DNA of 64,000 nucleotides from Aquarana catesbeiana. Taxonomy: Eukaryota; Chordata; Amphibia; Anura; Ranidae. The notes below the pieces were generated by a model. It worked only from the letters and a program-made list of their open reading frames with translations. It did not search any database and was not told the DNA's origin. The stretch spans positions 492,489,232-492,553,231 of the forward strand of contig NC_133326.1 in assembly GCF_042186555.1 (NCBI RefSeq), given 5' to 3'. Both the position numbers and the translations under genes were made by a program. Of the stretch, positions 21,808 to 32,451 are shown piece after piece. Every line of letters begins with the position of its first letter. The stretch's first letter is position 1.

Positions 21808-22562
21808 CAGGGTTGGGAATCTTTTGTTTTCACCCAGTGAGTGGTTTGAATTCCCTCCTCTTTTGGAACAAATCCCACCATATACTTCCCGACTGGGACG
21901 TCACAGCTCATAAGCTTCCGTAAGTTGCTTTTTTTTTTCCTCCACCAAGCTTTACCACATGCTGTGGGTTTTTTTTCTCGCAGATTTCCACGCTTTTGCT
22001 TCTCTTAGCTTTTATAAGGTAGTTCTCTGCCTTTCTAATTTGGTGCCTTTCTTGGATTATAATATCCGGGGGTTCCTTTGCATGATAAAAGGCATACACA
22101 GACCGAGTGGATGTCCGATGGAGCATTGGAAATTCTCTTCTTTGATTTGTAAGTTTTTTGTATATTTCAGCACAGGCTTCAGACGCATATGATAACATAT
22201 ATGTATGTAATCTATATTATATTTTGTACTTTTCAGAAATGGCAAAAATTTGTCCCTGAGGAAGACTATATATTTAATTATTTCGAAACGTGTTGGATTC
22301 TCACTCATGGATAAAGAACATCTGTGTAGTGGGATTTTTTGCCATCACTGTAATACATTGTAATTATGCTATATTTATGTCTGTTTTTTGTACAATTGTT
22401 TTTAAACTTTTTTGTATAATAAAATGTATTTTTTAATTAATATAATTCTTTCAATCCAATTTGATTTTGCCCTCAAAATCCCATTGTTTATGAGGTTCCT
22501 TTTGTACTGTTCAGGGATGGTGGCAAATCTTCGTATCAACTTTTGGGAGTTTATCTTTTTTC
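21808..22562 (+). repeat. PLE terminal repeat (pLTR), right copy
   Basis: Direct-orientation copy of the left inverted repeat, ending at CTTTTTTC just before the TSD. It contains the hammerhead-like motif at 22252-22298. It shows the empty target of the solo LTR near 22351-22372. Confidence 0.85.
22252..22298 (+). ncRNA. Hammerhead-ribozyme-like motif, right pLTR
   Basis: GTCC, CTGAGGA (22256-22262), a 22-nt stem II region, GAAA (22285-22288), CGTG stem III, T-T, then GGAT, which pairs with GTCC to form stem I. A canonical CUGANGA box and GAAA box are present. CGTG here is CGCG in the left copy, so stem III has weakened by a C-to-T change. Stem II pairing is poor, so self-cleavage is uncertain. 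Confidence 0.5.
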
Positions 22563-22578
22563 GAAAGAAGGATTGCGG
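22563..22578. repeat. 16-bp TSD of PLE (right)
   Basis: Exact repeat of 12854-12869. Confidence 0.95.
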
Positions 22579-25500
22579 AGGAAGGAAAAGAGGGGATTAT
22601 GATGGGATCGAAGGTCAAAACGTGTTTTAAGTCTATCCCAAATGGTGAGATTGTGTCTAGTGATAGATCGACGCTGCAGCGAGGCCAACCATAGGAGGTT
22701 AGCCATGGAGAGAGGGTCGCTTTCCACCGATTTGATTGCTACCCTTAGTGATATTTGTTGCATGGTATTTGGGGAGTTGTGCAAGTTGTGCTGCGTAGTA
22801 ATATTTTGCGAAGACGGGCATGCTAAGTCCCCCTCTTATTCTGGGTGTATATAGAGTTGGTTTTGATAGACAAGCTTGATCCTATTCCAAATTTATTTCA
22901 AGGTTGTGCGTTAGAGAATTTGTAACTAAAAGGATGGGATATGTATGGGCAGCACACTGAAAAGGTAGAGAATTTTGGGAAGTATTGACATTTTTACTAC
23001 CGTGATTCTGCCCATCTATGCCAGAGGTAAGCCCACTTGCACATGAGATTGGTATGGTGGGATAGCATGGGAGGGTAGTTTGCGCAATAAAGGTCAGCTG
23101 GGTTAGCTGTAAATTTAACACCTAGATATGAGATGTAAGATGTTGCCCAGGGCAATGGGAAAATTTCCCTCAGTTGGACCAGTTGGCTAGATGGTAAGAT
23201 GTTTAAAAATGATCGATTTATGGGGATTAGTGTTTCGTTCAGACGCTTTACAAAATAGACATAGGGTCTCCAGTAGGTTAGGGGAGGAGATCAAGGGTGA
23301 AGTTAAAAATATGAGGATGTCATCTGCGAATAGGCATAATTTAGGTTGATGCCCCCCTAGTTCTAGGCTCTGAATATTAGGGTTGGATCGGATCAGAATT
23401 CCCAGTGGTTCAATGGCTAGGACGAAGAGGAGCAGGGAGAGGGGACAGCCCTGTCGAGTTCCACGTTCTATGGGGAAGAACTCTGAGCGGAAGCCTGAAT
23501 AGCTCACAAAGGCTTTTTAGTTTTGATAAAGGGCAGCTACCCATCGTAGAAAGTGGGAGCCAAATCCCCATAACTGGAGGACAGAAGTGAGATATGACCA
23601 GGACAGGGTGTTGAACACCTTTCAAATGTCTAGGGAGATGAAGCAAGATGGTATATGGCGAGTGTGAGCCATATGGGTCAGAAGTGTGGCACTTCTGATG
23701 TTGTCCCCTGCTTGGCGTGAGGGAATGAATCCCGTTTGGTCATTCTGAACTAGAGAACCTATGATGGGATTGAAGCGTGATGATAGGACTTTAGCTAAAA
23801 AATTTATATCTAGGTTGAATATTGAGATTGGCCTATAGTTGGACCAGGTGGTGTCATCTGTATTTGGTTTGGGTATCATCAAGATCAATGCGGTGAGGGA
23901 TTCTGGGCAAAAGGAATGGCCTTGGAGTAGGGAGTTAAGAGCCTCCACTAGTGGAGGGGGTGAGAAGGTCTACAAACTTTTTGTAATAAGTAGCCGAAAA
24001 GCCATCTGGACCCGGGCGTTTGTGTGGTTTCAGTGATTTTATGGCTTGTTGGACCTCCTCGGCTGTGATGGGTTTCTCTAATGTATCTTTGTGAGGGGTG
24101 GAAAGAGTAGGTAGGCAGACAGTAGAAAGAAGATCATGTATGTGGGATTGGTTAGAGGTGTGGGGGTTTTTGTATAGTTGGGAAAGTTGCCTGCAGAATT
24201 CTTTTATCTTTAGAGGATTACTGGAGTAAGTATCTTTGGTCAATTTCAGTCGCATCGTTTAGGGGTGAAGTCTGCTTTGCGGAGCGCTAGTGCAAGAAAG
24301 GCGTCTGGTTTGTTAGCTTTCATATAGAGTTTATGGCGCGACTGGTGAAGCATTTTTTCCGCTTTCAGAGAGGAAAAGGTCTAGTTCTAAGCGGGCTCTT
24401 TCAAAGTCATATTTGGTTGATGGAGATGGTGAGGTTTGGAAGGCCTCTGAGGTTGTGTAAAAGGTTTCTTCTAGAAGTTTATGACAGAGAAATCTTTCTT
24501 TACTTTGGTAGGAAGCTAGACTAATGCATACACCTCTGATGACTGGTTTATGTGCTTCCCATAACGTCAGAGGAGAGACCTCTGAAGATATGTTGTTGGT
24601 CAGGTAGTCTTTAATTGCAGTAGCTATTTCCAGATGCTGGGTTGAGTTAGTAATCTGTCATTGATGTACTAAGAATGGTTGTTTGGCCTAGGGAGTAGGA
24701 AAGAGAAGGAGGTGATGACTGCGTTGTGGTTTGACCAGGCGCAGGGTACAATATCTGAGGTCAGGGTCAAACTGACCAACACTGACCAGGATGCGATCAA
24801 TACGAGAGAATTGCTTTTGAGGATGGGAGTAGTGTGTGTATTGTCGTTTGGCTTGGTTCTGTTCTCGCCAGGAGTCAAGGAGGGAGTACTGGTTTAAGAG
24901 CTGTTGATAGGAGATGCGTTGAGAGGTGGTTGGGGTTGAGGACTTATCTAGGAGAGGGTAGATGACCTGGTTAGAGTCTCCACATATTAGTAGAGTATCT
25001 CAAGTATGTGAGGCTACGACTGACAATAAGTGGGAGAGGAATGACAGGGGTTTCTTATTGGGGGGATAGTACAAGACTATTGTGATTTCAATATCTAGTA
25101 GTAGGCCCGTGAGAATAAGATAGCGTCCTTCTGGATCTCTGGTCTCCATCAGGAGTGAGAATGGAGTTGTACGGTGGAATGCCATCAGTACCCCCCATTG
25201 CTTAGTAGATGCCGAGGTTGTGTACACTTGAGGATATTGAATTTAGGTGTGGAGTGGGTAGAAATATGCGTCACCTGAAGGAAAACCACATGGGCTGAGA
25301 GCGAGGAGAATGAATGAAAGGCTTTGGTGTGTTTGGTTGGGGGGGTTGAGACCCTGTTCGTTTAAAGTTAGAATGTTTAAGGTTGTCATGGTAAGACTTG
25401 GAGAGGACATATAGGGTTACAGGAATAACTATTATGGGTGTGAGATACCTCTCTAAGGAGTGTTGGGGGAGGGGGGGGGGAGACCAGGAGGTGGGGAGAT

Positions 25501-25660
25501 GAAAGGTAGGAGGGCAGCTAAAAGAAGGAAGAGAAGGTGTGAGCTTAGTTTGATGTGGTGCTGTAGAGGGGTGCAGTCCAATTGGTGGATGGTGAAATTC
25601 CGTCCTACCAAGGGACAAATGTAGGTAATAGGTGTACCCCAAAAAATGATTGGTTGGGGC
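22579..25660 (-). pseudogene. L1-like LINE #1 ORF2 (endonuclease and RT), decayed
   Basis: Minus-strand ORF2 of an L1-clade LINE, the protein that nicks target DNA and reverse-transcribes the element. The apurinic-type endonuclease starts near 25400 (NILTLNEQGLNPP) and retains ICGDSN (normally GDFN), FSRIDRILVS and WSNHNAVIT (normally SDH), so catalytic residues are degraded. The RT follows: KPITAEEVQQAIKSLKPHK with RPGPDGFSATYYK (about 24080-23990), TALILMIPKPN and YRPISIFNLD (about 23880-23800), GTRQGCPLSLLLFVLAIEP (about 23460-23400) and the catalytic LCLFADDILIFL (about 23340-23300). The thumb continues to 22579 and its C-terminus lies beyond the PLE at 12853-11937. Many frameshifts separate the blocks. 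Confidence 0.85.
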
Positions 25661-26639
25661 TACCAGGGACTACTGGGGCAACAGACCCTGGGACTGTAAT
25701 AGCCAATATCAATATGCTAAGAACAATAAACAAACGATTCCTAACTTTAAGTAGAAAGTTAGTGGTTTCAGATATTTATAGGTATTTCTCAATTATCGAG
25801 TATACGCTGACTTTCAGTGTGGGTTAGATGAGGACCCATCTGCTCTAGCACGATGTGTGGTGAAGAAAGGTGAAGTGCAGAGAAGATCCCAGTGGGAATA
25901 GAGGAATTAAAGTAAATGGTGAAGTCAGCTTCAGGAACCAATTTAGAAGGTAGAGGTGTGCAGTATGCAACTTAAGATAACGTTAAATGTAACATAGTAT
26001 GAGTCCAACTCATAAACATAAAGATTTAACATTCGTAGAGGGTCTGGTTCTCTCTGGCCTTTTGACAGGCTGAAGAGGGCACAGGCCTTTTTATGGCAGA
26101 GAGTCGTGGATCACTGGCGCTCTGAAGAGAGTATAGACGTTAAGGCACACCCCAAGGGTGGGCCGTCCGGGTTAGTCCCCGACTGGGGGATGGGGATTGG
26201 AAATCCAGGGGTGCACAAGCTTACTTTGAATAGGTGTGGTAGAAGTAAGATATGTTCAACAGGTCAGGTGGAGAATGGCAGAACAGACTTACTGGGCAAG
26301 GGGTTTCACCCGCGTGAAGATTAGGAGAGTCAATTAGGGATAAAATAGAGACCAGAACGAGTCTTGTGTCCCTGGGTTATTCAGTCCATGGAGCCTTCTG
26401 GGGCAGGCCCCTGGGAAGGTAAAGCGGCCTCTTTTATGGACACCAGCTTGGTCTGGGCGTGCCTGGAAGTCTTGATCCTTCTTTGTGGAGGTGGAGGCCG
26501 CACGGCATCTGGAACCCTCAGAGGTGGCCTTGGTTGGTGTAAGCTGGAGGTCTAGCATTGTGGCTTGGAGATCTTCCATCATCTTGCAGAGGTGAGACGA
26601 GCCCTCATAGGAAAAGCGACCGCAAAGGGGAAGTTCCAT

Positions 26640-27240
26640 CTGTAAGTGATGCGATGCTGTTGCTGGATGAGCAGGAGGGGTTTCATCTCTTTACGTTTGC
26701 AGGGTGAGTTGGGAGGAGTCTTGAAAAATTTGGTAGAGGTGTCCTTGAAAGGTCAGGGCCTCTTTATTGCGTGCTGCTACCATTAGCTGCGGAAGTAGTG
26801 GAGCTTTACCACAATATCCCGAAGAGGGCCCTCTTACGGTTGCAGGGCTAGGGATCGATGGATTCTGTCCATCTCTAATCGTTCAATCGGGATGAATGGA
26901 GCCAGCTCTTGAAAGAGAGCAGTGATGGTGGATTGAAGATATTCAATAGTCTCAGGGATCCCCCTAATGCGAACATTAGCTCTCCTGGCTCTGTTTTCAA
27001 AGTCCTCCAGGTGAGCCTGGAGGGTGGCGTTTTCCTCATGGAGGGTCTCCATGTCTTCAGCATGGTTGTGTGTGAGGATACCTAGGTCATCCATTCTGTG
27101 CTCTAGGACTGTAGTGCGTCTGCCCCCCTCTCTGATTTCATGGGTCAGCTTTTCTGTAATGGTGTCTGAGGTGTTTTTGAGGGCTCTATCCAGGTTAGTA
27201 AATCTGGCTGTGTCCCGTCGTGTTGCAGGGCTATAGGAGT
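26640..27240 (-). pseudogene. L1-like LINE #1 ORF1 remnant
   Basis: Minus-strand frame with a heptad-rich stretch (LHEENATLQAHLEDFENRAR) followed by RANVRIRGIPETIE, the junction of coiled coil and RNA-recognition domain in L1 ORF1 proteins, which coat the element RNA as trimers. Upstream (27240-27095) lies more coiled-coil sequence, including TNLDRALKNTSDTI. The C-terminal domain is frameshifted below 26834. Confidence 0.75.
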
Positions 27241-27577
27241 CATGTCATATTCGTTGTCTGACTCACCGCTCGCTGCAGCTGCCTCATCCTTTTCTGTGAG
27301 TATAGCGTGTGCTGTGTGACTGACCCGGAGGTGTGCGGCGGCGCCATTTTAAGAGTAGCTCACACCAGCGCCTCTTTGATAGATTTTGGCTTGGTTTTCG
27401 ACTTTGTCCTGTTAAAAACTATAGCAGTATTGGGCGGTGGGTTTAGGGAGTGTGTGGAGGCTGCCGTTTGGATTGCATGCATCGGGAATCGGGTTCTATC
27501 AGCTGTATAGGTCCCGGTAAATGCGGAGCTCTAGTTAGTCATGACTGCCTCGAGTGGCCCCGCTTTTTTTTAACCTG
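27241..27577 (-). other. L1 #1 5' UTR and CR1-1 3' end
   Basis: GC-rich 5' leader of L1 #1, probably starting at GCGGGGCCACTCGAGG (minus strand, near 27564). The remaining T-run and AACCTGATTATGTAACTAT resemble the 3' terminus of frog CR1-like LINEs, so they probably close CR1-1. Confidence 0.5.
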
Positions 27578-27809
27578 ATTATGTAACTATGGATGTGGTG
27601 GAACAGGAGATTTCCATCATGGATGTGCAGCCGACAAATCTGCAGAAACTGCGTGATGCTATCATGTCAAGATAGACCAAAATCTCTGAGGAATGTTTCC
27701 AACACCTTGTTGAATCTATGCCACAAAGAAATAAGGCATTTCTGAAAGCAACAGGGGGCCCAACCCACTACTAGCAAGGTGTACCTAATAAAGTGGCCGG
27801 TGAGTGTAT
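27578..27809 (+). pseudogene. Tc1-A transposase, piece 3 (C-terminus and 3' end)
   Basis: Begins GGATGTGGTGGAACAGG, which in intact relatives directly follows the GAGCACCT where piece 2 ends. It encodes the last 60 or so residues (VVEQEISIMDVQPTNLQ, then IMSR, a stop and TKISEECFQHLVE) and the 3' end TACCTAATAAAGTGGCCGG. It is displaced about 18 kb from piece 2 by the CR1, L1 and PLE nest. Confidence 0.8.
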
Positions 27810-27907
27810 ATCAAGATAAATTATGATCTAATTAAAGATCTACCTACTGAAGCTTTTCCTCTGACTGAGACAATTGTCTTGGTAAAATATTGATATGGCA
27901 ATATCTT
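27810..27907. other. Spacer between Tc1-A and Tc1-B
   Basis: AT-rich sequence without recognised features, ending in the TA used by Tc1-B. Confidence 0.4.
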
Positions 27908-28027
27908 TACAGTTCATCCGATAAGTATTCACAACACTTCACTTCTTCCACATATGTTACAGCCTTATTCCAAAATGGATTAAATTCATTATTTTCCTCA
28001 AAATTCTACAAACAATGCCCCATAATG

Positions 28028-28740
28028 TAAAAAGTAAATAATGTGATGCTTACTCAATAGAATAAATCTGATGCAACGTGGTGCAAGTACATTCAAAGTG
28101 CAAATGACATCCAAGGAATACTCATCAATATTGTGCAAAATACAAATAAAGTGCAAATAACATTCAATCAATGACGATCAAAAAGAAAAAAAGGAAGCAA
28201 AAAATGTTCATAAAGTGCTTTGTGCAAAAAAAAAAAAAAAACTCAGTGCAAAAAATAGTTCATATAGTGATATCACCATCCATAGTGCAGAGAAATTTTT
28301 AGTTCTTAAGAGTGATAAACTTTCACCATCCATGACAATAGTGTGCCCCACCTTCTCACCTCAAGCAAGACCCCAACAGGTCTAGTCGCGCTTTTGGTAT
28401 AGATCTCTTAGATATCAACAGTGGCAGGCTCTTTCTCCTCTAGGCGTCCAGCCAGATCAGACCAAATTTCAATGTAAACAAGGGACTCCACTGAACGTTT
28501 TAATCTCCTCACTCGCCTTCACTCTCCTCCGTTGCAGGCTCACATGCAATACAATTAAACCTCCATGTGCAGATTTTCAGTAAAAATATTTATTGAAAAA
28601 GCAGTAACTCACATCTAAAATTGAACTGTTCAGCTTCACAAAAAATCAAGGATTTCCGGTCTCGGCCGCGACGCCACCAGGCTCCTCCCGGGGCATTGCA
28701 TCACAGATCATGTGATTTTATCAAGGGTTTGGACAAAAAC
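28028..28740 (-). mobile_element. PLE-like fragment inside Tc1-B left terminus
   Basis: Insertion bracketed by two copies of about 50 bp of the Tc1-B terminus (27978-28027 and 28741-28789). On the minus strand it contains GAGGAGCCTGGTGGCGTCGC and GCCGAGACCGGA, the latter also seen in the PLE-like piece at 59.9 kb. It has many GTGCAAA repeats near 28095-28260 and no protein. Confidence 0.5.
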
Positions 28741-28892
28741 GATTAAATTCATTATTTTCCTCAAAATTTTCAAACAATACCCCATAATGACAATGTGAAA
28801 GAAGTTTGTTTGAAATCCTTGCAAATTTATTAAAAACAAAAAATCACATGTACATAAGTATTCACAGCCTTTGCCATGACACACAAAATTAA

Positions 28893-29384
28893 AAAGTGTT
28901 ACTAAACCCAGCAATATGAAAATAATTAATCTGTCCACCCACAGTGCCCACAGCTTATAAATCTTTTGACATTAAAATACTGCCACTATATACCTTTTTG
29001 GCTGATCTGTATACCACGGCCACATGATAACATGCAGAGTTTTGTCCAGAGCTGTGTGTTCAGGTAGGAGATTTCCACTATAGCCTGTAAACACGCCCAC
29101 ATGTGTGATGTCAATATCATGTGACCTGGCTAGCTTCGAGAACAAGTAAATGTTCTCTCCAACATAAAAGACACAACTGAGCATGTGCAGGTTGGCTACC
29201 CTGCCTGTGTGTTTATCTGGGGAAGGCCAGCTGACAGTGCAGGATGGAAGGATCTATGCGCACAGGATCAAAGAGCCTTTTTACACAATGCAGAGGATTA
29301 ACCCCTTAAGTTCCACAGTGAGTATAACAAGTATGTGATTCTGCATATACAGAATGATTTTACTGTTGTGGGTTTAGTAACACT
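28893..29384. mobile_element. TTAA MITE in Tc1-B
   Basis: Ends AGTGTTACTAAACCC and GGGTTTAGTAACACT (15-bp inverted repeat) between TTAA at 28889-28892 and 29385-29388. Removing it restores the Tc1-B leader. The target suggests the piggyBac or Kolobok class. Confidence 0.8.
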
Positions 29385-29553
29385 TTAAGCTCAGGTGCAT
29401 CCTGTTTCCACTGATCATCCTCGAGATGTTTATACAACTTGATTCAAGTCCACCTGTGGTAAATGCAGTTGATTGGACATGATTTGGAAAGGCACACACC
29501 ACTCTATATAAGGTCCCACAGTTAACAGTTCATGTCAGAGCACAGACCAAGCC

Positions 29554-30576
29554 ATGAATTTCAAGGAATTGTCTGTAGATCTCTGACACAGGATTGTATC
29601 AAGGCACATATCTGGGGAAGGGTAAATAAAAATTTCTGCAGTATTCAAGGTCCCAATGAGCACAGTGGACTCCATCATCCATAAAGGTTTGGAACCACTA
29701 GGACTCTTCCACTAGGACTCTTCCTAGAGCGGGCCGCACCCAGACAAACTGAGCGATCAGGGGAGAGGGGCCTTAGTCAGGGAGGTGACCAAAAATCCGA
29801 TGCTCACTCTGACAGAACTCCAGCATTTCTCTGTGGAGAGAGGAGAACCTTCCAGAAGAACAACCATCTCTGCAGCACTCCACCAATCAGGCCTGTATGG
29901 AAGAGTGGCCAGACGGAAGCCACTCCTCAGTAAAAGGCACATGACAGCCCACCTGGAGTTTGCCAAAAGGCACCTGAAGGACTCTCAGACCATGAGAAAC
30001 AAAATTATCTGGTTTAATGAAACAAAGATTGAACTCCTTGGCCTGAATGGCAATCGTCATGTCTGGAGGAAACCAGGCACTGCTCACCACCTGGCCAATA
30101 CCATCCCTACAGTGAAGTATGGTGGTGGCAGCATCACGCTGTAGGGATGTTTTTCAGCTGCAGGAACTGGGAGACTAGTCAGGATCAAGAAAAAGATGAA
30201 TGCAGCAATGTACAGAGACATCCTTGATGAAAACCTGCTCCTGAGCGGTCTGGACCTCAGACTGAAGTGAAGGTTCATTTTCCAACAGGACAGCGGCCCT
30301 AAGCACACGGCCAAGATAACAAAGCAGTGGCTATGTGACAACTCTGTGAATGTCCTTGAGTGGCCCAACCAGAGCCCATACTTGAACACAATTGAACAGG
30401 AGAGAAATCTGAAAATGGCTGTGCACCAGCGTTCCCCATCCAACCAGATGGAGCTTGAGAGGTTCTGCAAAGAAAAATGGGAGAAACTGCCCAAAAATAG
30501 GTGTGCCAAGCTTGTAGCATCATACTCAAAAAGACTTGAGGCTGTAATTGCCAAAGGTGCTTCAACAAAGTATTGA
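29554..30576 (+). pseudogene. Tc1-B transposase, nearly full length but broken
   Basis: Tc1-family DDE transposase of about 340 residues. The start ATG at 29554 begins MNFKELSVD-like sequence and a helix-turn-helix region. The middle frame has TLTELQHFSVERGEPSRRTT, the second DNA-binding helix region, then IIWFNETKIELLGLNGNRHV, where the first catalytic D (normally SDET) has become N. GGGSITL is followed by a stop in the GCFSAAGTG block. QQDSGPKHT keeps the second D, while PNQSPYLNTIEQ keeps the final E or D position in altered form. The frame ends at 30574 with GASTKY. The first catalytic residue is lost and there are at least two premature stops. A 14-bp local duplication (GGACTCTTCCACTA) lies near 29701-29725. 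Confidence 0.85.
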
Positions 30577-30886
30577 GCAAAGGCTGTGAATACTTACAGT
30601 ATCTCACAAAAGTGAGTACACACCTCACATTTTTGTAAATATTTTATTATATCTTTTCATGTAACAAAACGAAGAAGATGACACTTTGCTACAATGTAAA
30701 ATAGTGAGTGTACAGCTTGTATAACAGTGTAAATTTTCTGTCCCCTCAAAATAACTCAACTCACAGCAATTAATGTCTAAACCGCTGGCAACAAAAGTGA
30801 GTACACCCCTAAAATGAAAATGTCCAAATTGGGTCCAAAGTGTCAATATTTTGTGGGGCCACCATTATTTTCTAGCAGTGCCTTAA

Positions 30887-31298
30887 AGCGGAGGTCTGCC
30901 CACTGCTGCAAAAATGAAAAGCCAGCAGCTGCACATACTAATCGGACACATACCTGTCCTGGAGTCCAGCCGGCAGCTGATGTTTCCATCAGCTGTTGGG
31001 TGCATGCCGTCTCCATTGTGAGTAAGGGAACCCGGCAGTGAAGCGTAAGGCTTCACTGTCGGGAACCCTACTGAGCATGCATGAGGCTCTGCTCCTCTCT
31101 CCTTTTGGCCTGGCGGCCGAGGGAACAGGAGGGAGCCCGGGCGGTGACGTCAATACCCGCGGCTGAGGCTCCTGGAAGTGGGAACAGGATACCTGTGAAA
31201 GACAGGAGTCCTGTCCCCCCCCGAAAGGTGTCAAATGTGGCACCGGAGGGGGGGAGGAGTACAATGAGCAGAAGTTCCACTTTTGGACGGAACTCTGC
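30887..31298. mobile_element. TTAA MITE in Tc1-C
   Basis: Starts AGCGGAGGTCTGCC, ends GGACGGAACTCTGCT, between TTAA at 30883-30886 and 31299-31302. The Tc1-C sequence joins cleanly at one TTAA when it is removed. GC-rich interior, no coding capacity. Confidence 0.85.
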
Positions 31299-31302
31299 TT
31301 TA

Positions 31303-31782
31303 ACCTTCTTGGGCATGATGGAGTTCACCGGAGCTTCACAGGTTGCCACTGGAGTCCTCTTCCACGCCTCCATGGCGACATCATGGAGCTGGTGGATGTT
31401 AGCGACCTTGCGCTCCTCCACCTTTCGTTTGAGGATGCCCCACAGATGCTCAATAGGGTTTAGGTCTGGAGACATGCTTGGCCAGTCCATCACCTTTACC
31501 CTTAACTTCTTTAGCAAGGCAGTGGTCATCTTGGAGGTGTGTTTGGGGTCATTATGTTGGACTACTGCCCTGCGGCCCAGTCTCCGAGGGTAGGGGTTCA
31601 TGCTCGTCTTCAGTATGTCACAGTACATGCTGGCATTCATGGTTCCCTCAATGAACTGTAGTGCCATAGTGCTGGCAGCACTCATGCAGCCCCAGGCCAT
31701 GACACTACCATCACCATGCTTGACTGTAGGCAAGACACACTTTTTTTTGTACTCCTCATCTGGTTGCCACCGCACACATTTT
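31303..31782 (-). pseudogene. Tc1-C transposase, C-terminal half
   Basis: Minus-strand frame with VLPTVKHGDGSVMAWGCMSA, then QHNDPKHTSKMT (second catalytic D) and WPSMSPDLNPIEHLWGILKR (final E of the DDE triad), then KVEERKVANIHQLHD. The last residues run into the TTAA MITE after IMPKKVK. The N-terminal half, including the first catalytic D and the DNA-binding helices, is missing and replaced by the fragment at 31783-32451. This part reads without stops, so the element was young when it was interrupted. Confidence 0.9.
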
Positions 31783-32451
31783 TCAAAAAATGTTCACTCT
31801 CCTGCGCTGTACGTGCACATCTGCTGTACAGAGGAAACCCCGAGCAGAGAGTCTGGGGACATCTAGCCATCCATGTTTTGAAGACCCAGGGCAGGGGTTA
31901 AGAGCCACAGGCACGCATGATCTCCTTAAACAAGGGATCTAACGAGCTGGTAAGCGGCAGTGTTGTTACAGGTGGAGGTACCTTTCTGTCGCACCCCATC
32001 ACATTTCCCTTGGTGTTGCGGTTGCATGTCACTACTACTTTGAGGATTGCAAAATCATCACTTGGAAGATCACTATGAACTGTATATTCAGTGGGGCTTC
32101 TCTTTAATAGCCCATCGGAGTGGACTTGACCTTGTTGGAAATTTTATTTTGTTTTTATTTTCATATTTAATCATTTTTTGCACATTTCACTGGTGATTGC
32201 ATTCACATATTTATGTTACAGTGTGTTGTATGGAGTTCATATATCTCCATTCATTTAGATAAAGCATAATTTTTTTTTTTAAGTCATTAATTTTTTTTTT
32301 TGATCACTAAAATTACACAGCGCAGCTTCTTTTTTCTTATGTTATATGTAGTGTGTGTGTCTCACATTATAGTTGCAGCTTTTTTTCATTTTATATATGG
32401 TTTATTCCATTATATATGATTTATTGGGATAGCGCAGTAAAAATTACTTTT
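31783..32451 (+). mobile_element. PLE-like fragment in Tc1-C
   Basis: Clearly homologous to 19510-20065: both contain GGGACATCTAGCCAT-like sequence, AGAGCCACAGGCAC, ATCTCCTTAAACAAG, the TTCAGTGGG block, GTGTGTGTCTCACATT and GATAGCGCAGTA. Within Tc1-C it occupies the place of the transposase N-terminus. No TSD was found, so a deletion accompanied or followed the insertion. Confidence 0.7.

Larger units (their letters stand above)
12870..22562 (+). mobile_element. Penelope-like retroelement (PLE), near full-length, decayed
   Basis: The element lies between exact 16-bp TSDs in an L1 ORF2. Its order is a left terminal repeat in inverted orientation (12870-14285, with a solo LTR inside), a short direct copy of the repeat end (14286-14458), a leader, a long frame for reverse transcriptase plus GIY-YIG endonuclease (14690-17796, continuing 20093-20345), a 3' non-coding region and a right terminal repeat in direct orientation (about 21808-22562). 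Inverted partial copies next to a PLE are typical of the class. A 2.3-kb insertion at 17797-20077 breaks the endonuclease. Stops and frameshifts show the element is inactive. Confidence 0.9.

Noticed and set aside
12870..22562. Endogenous retrovirus
   Set aside because: Terminal repeats are in inverted and direct orientation and the protein has PLE RT motifs with GIY-YIG; no gag, protease, integrase or env was seen.
31068..31302. C-terminal extension of the Tc1-C transposase
   Set aside because: The extra residues come from read-through into the TTAA MITE at 30887-31298.
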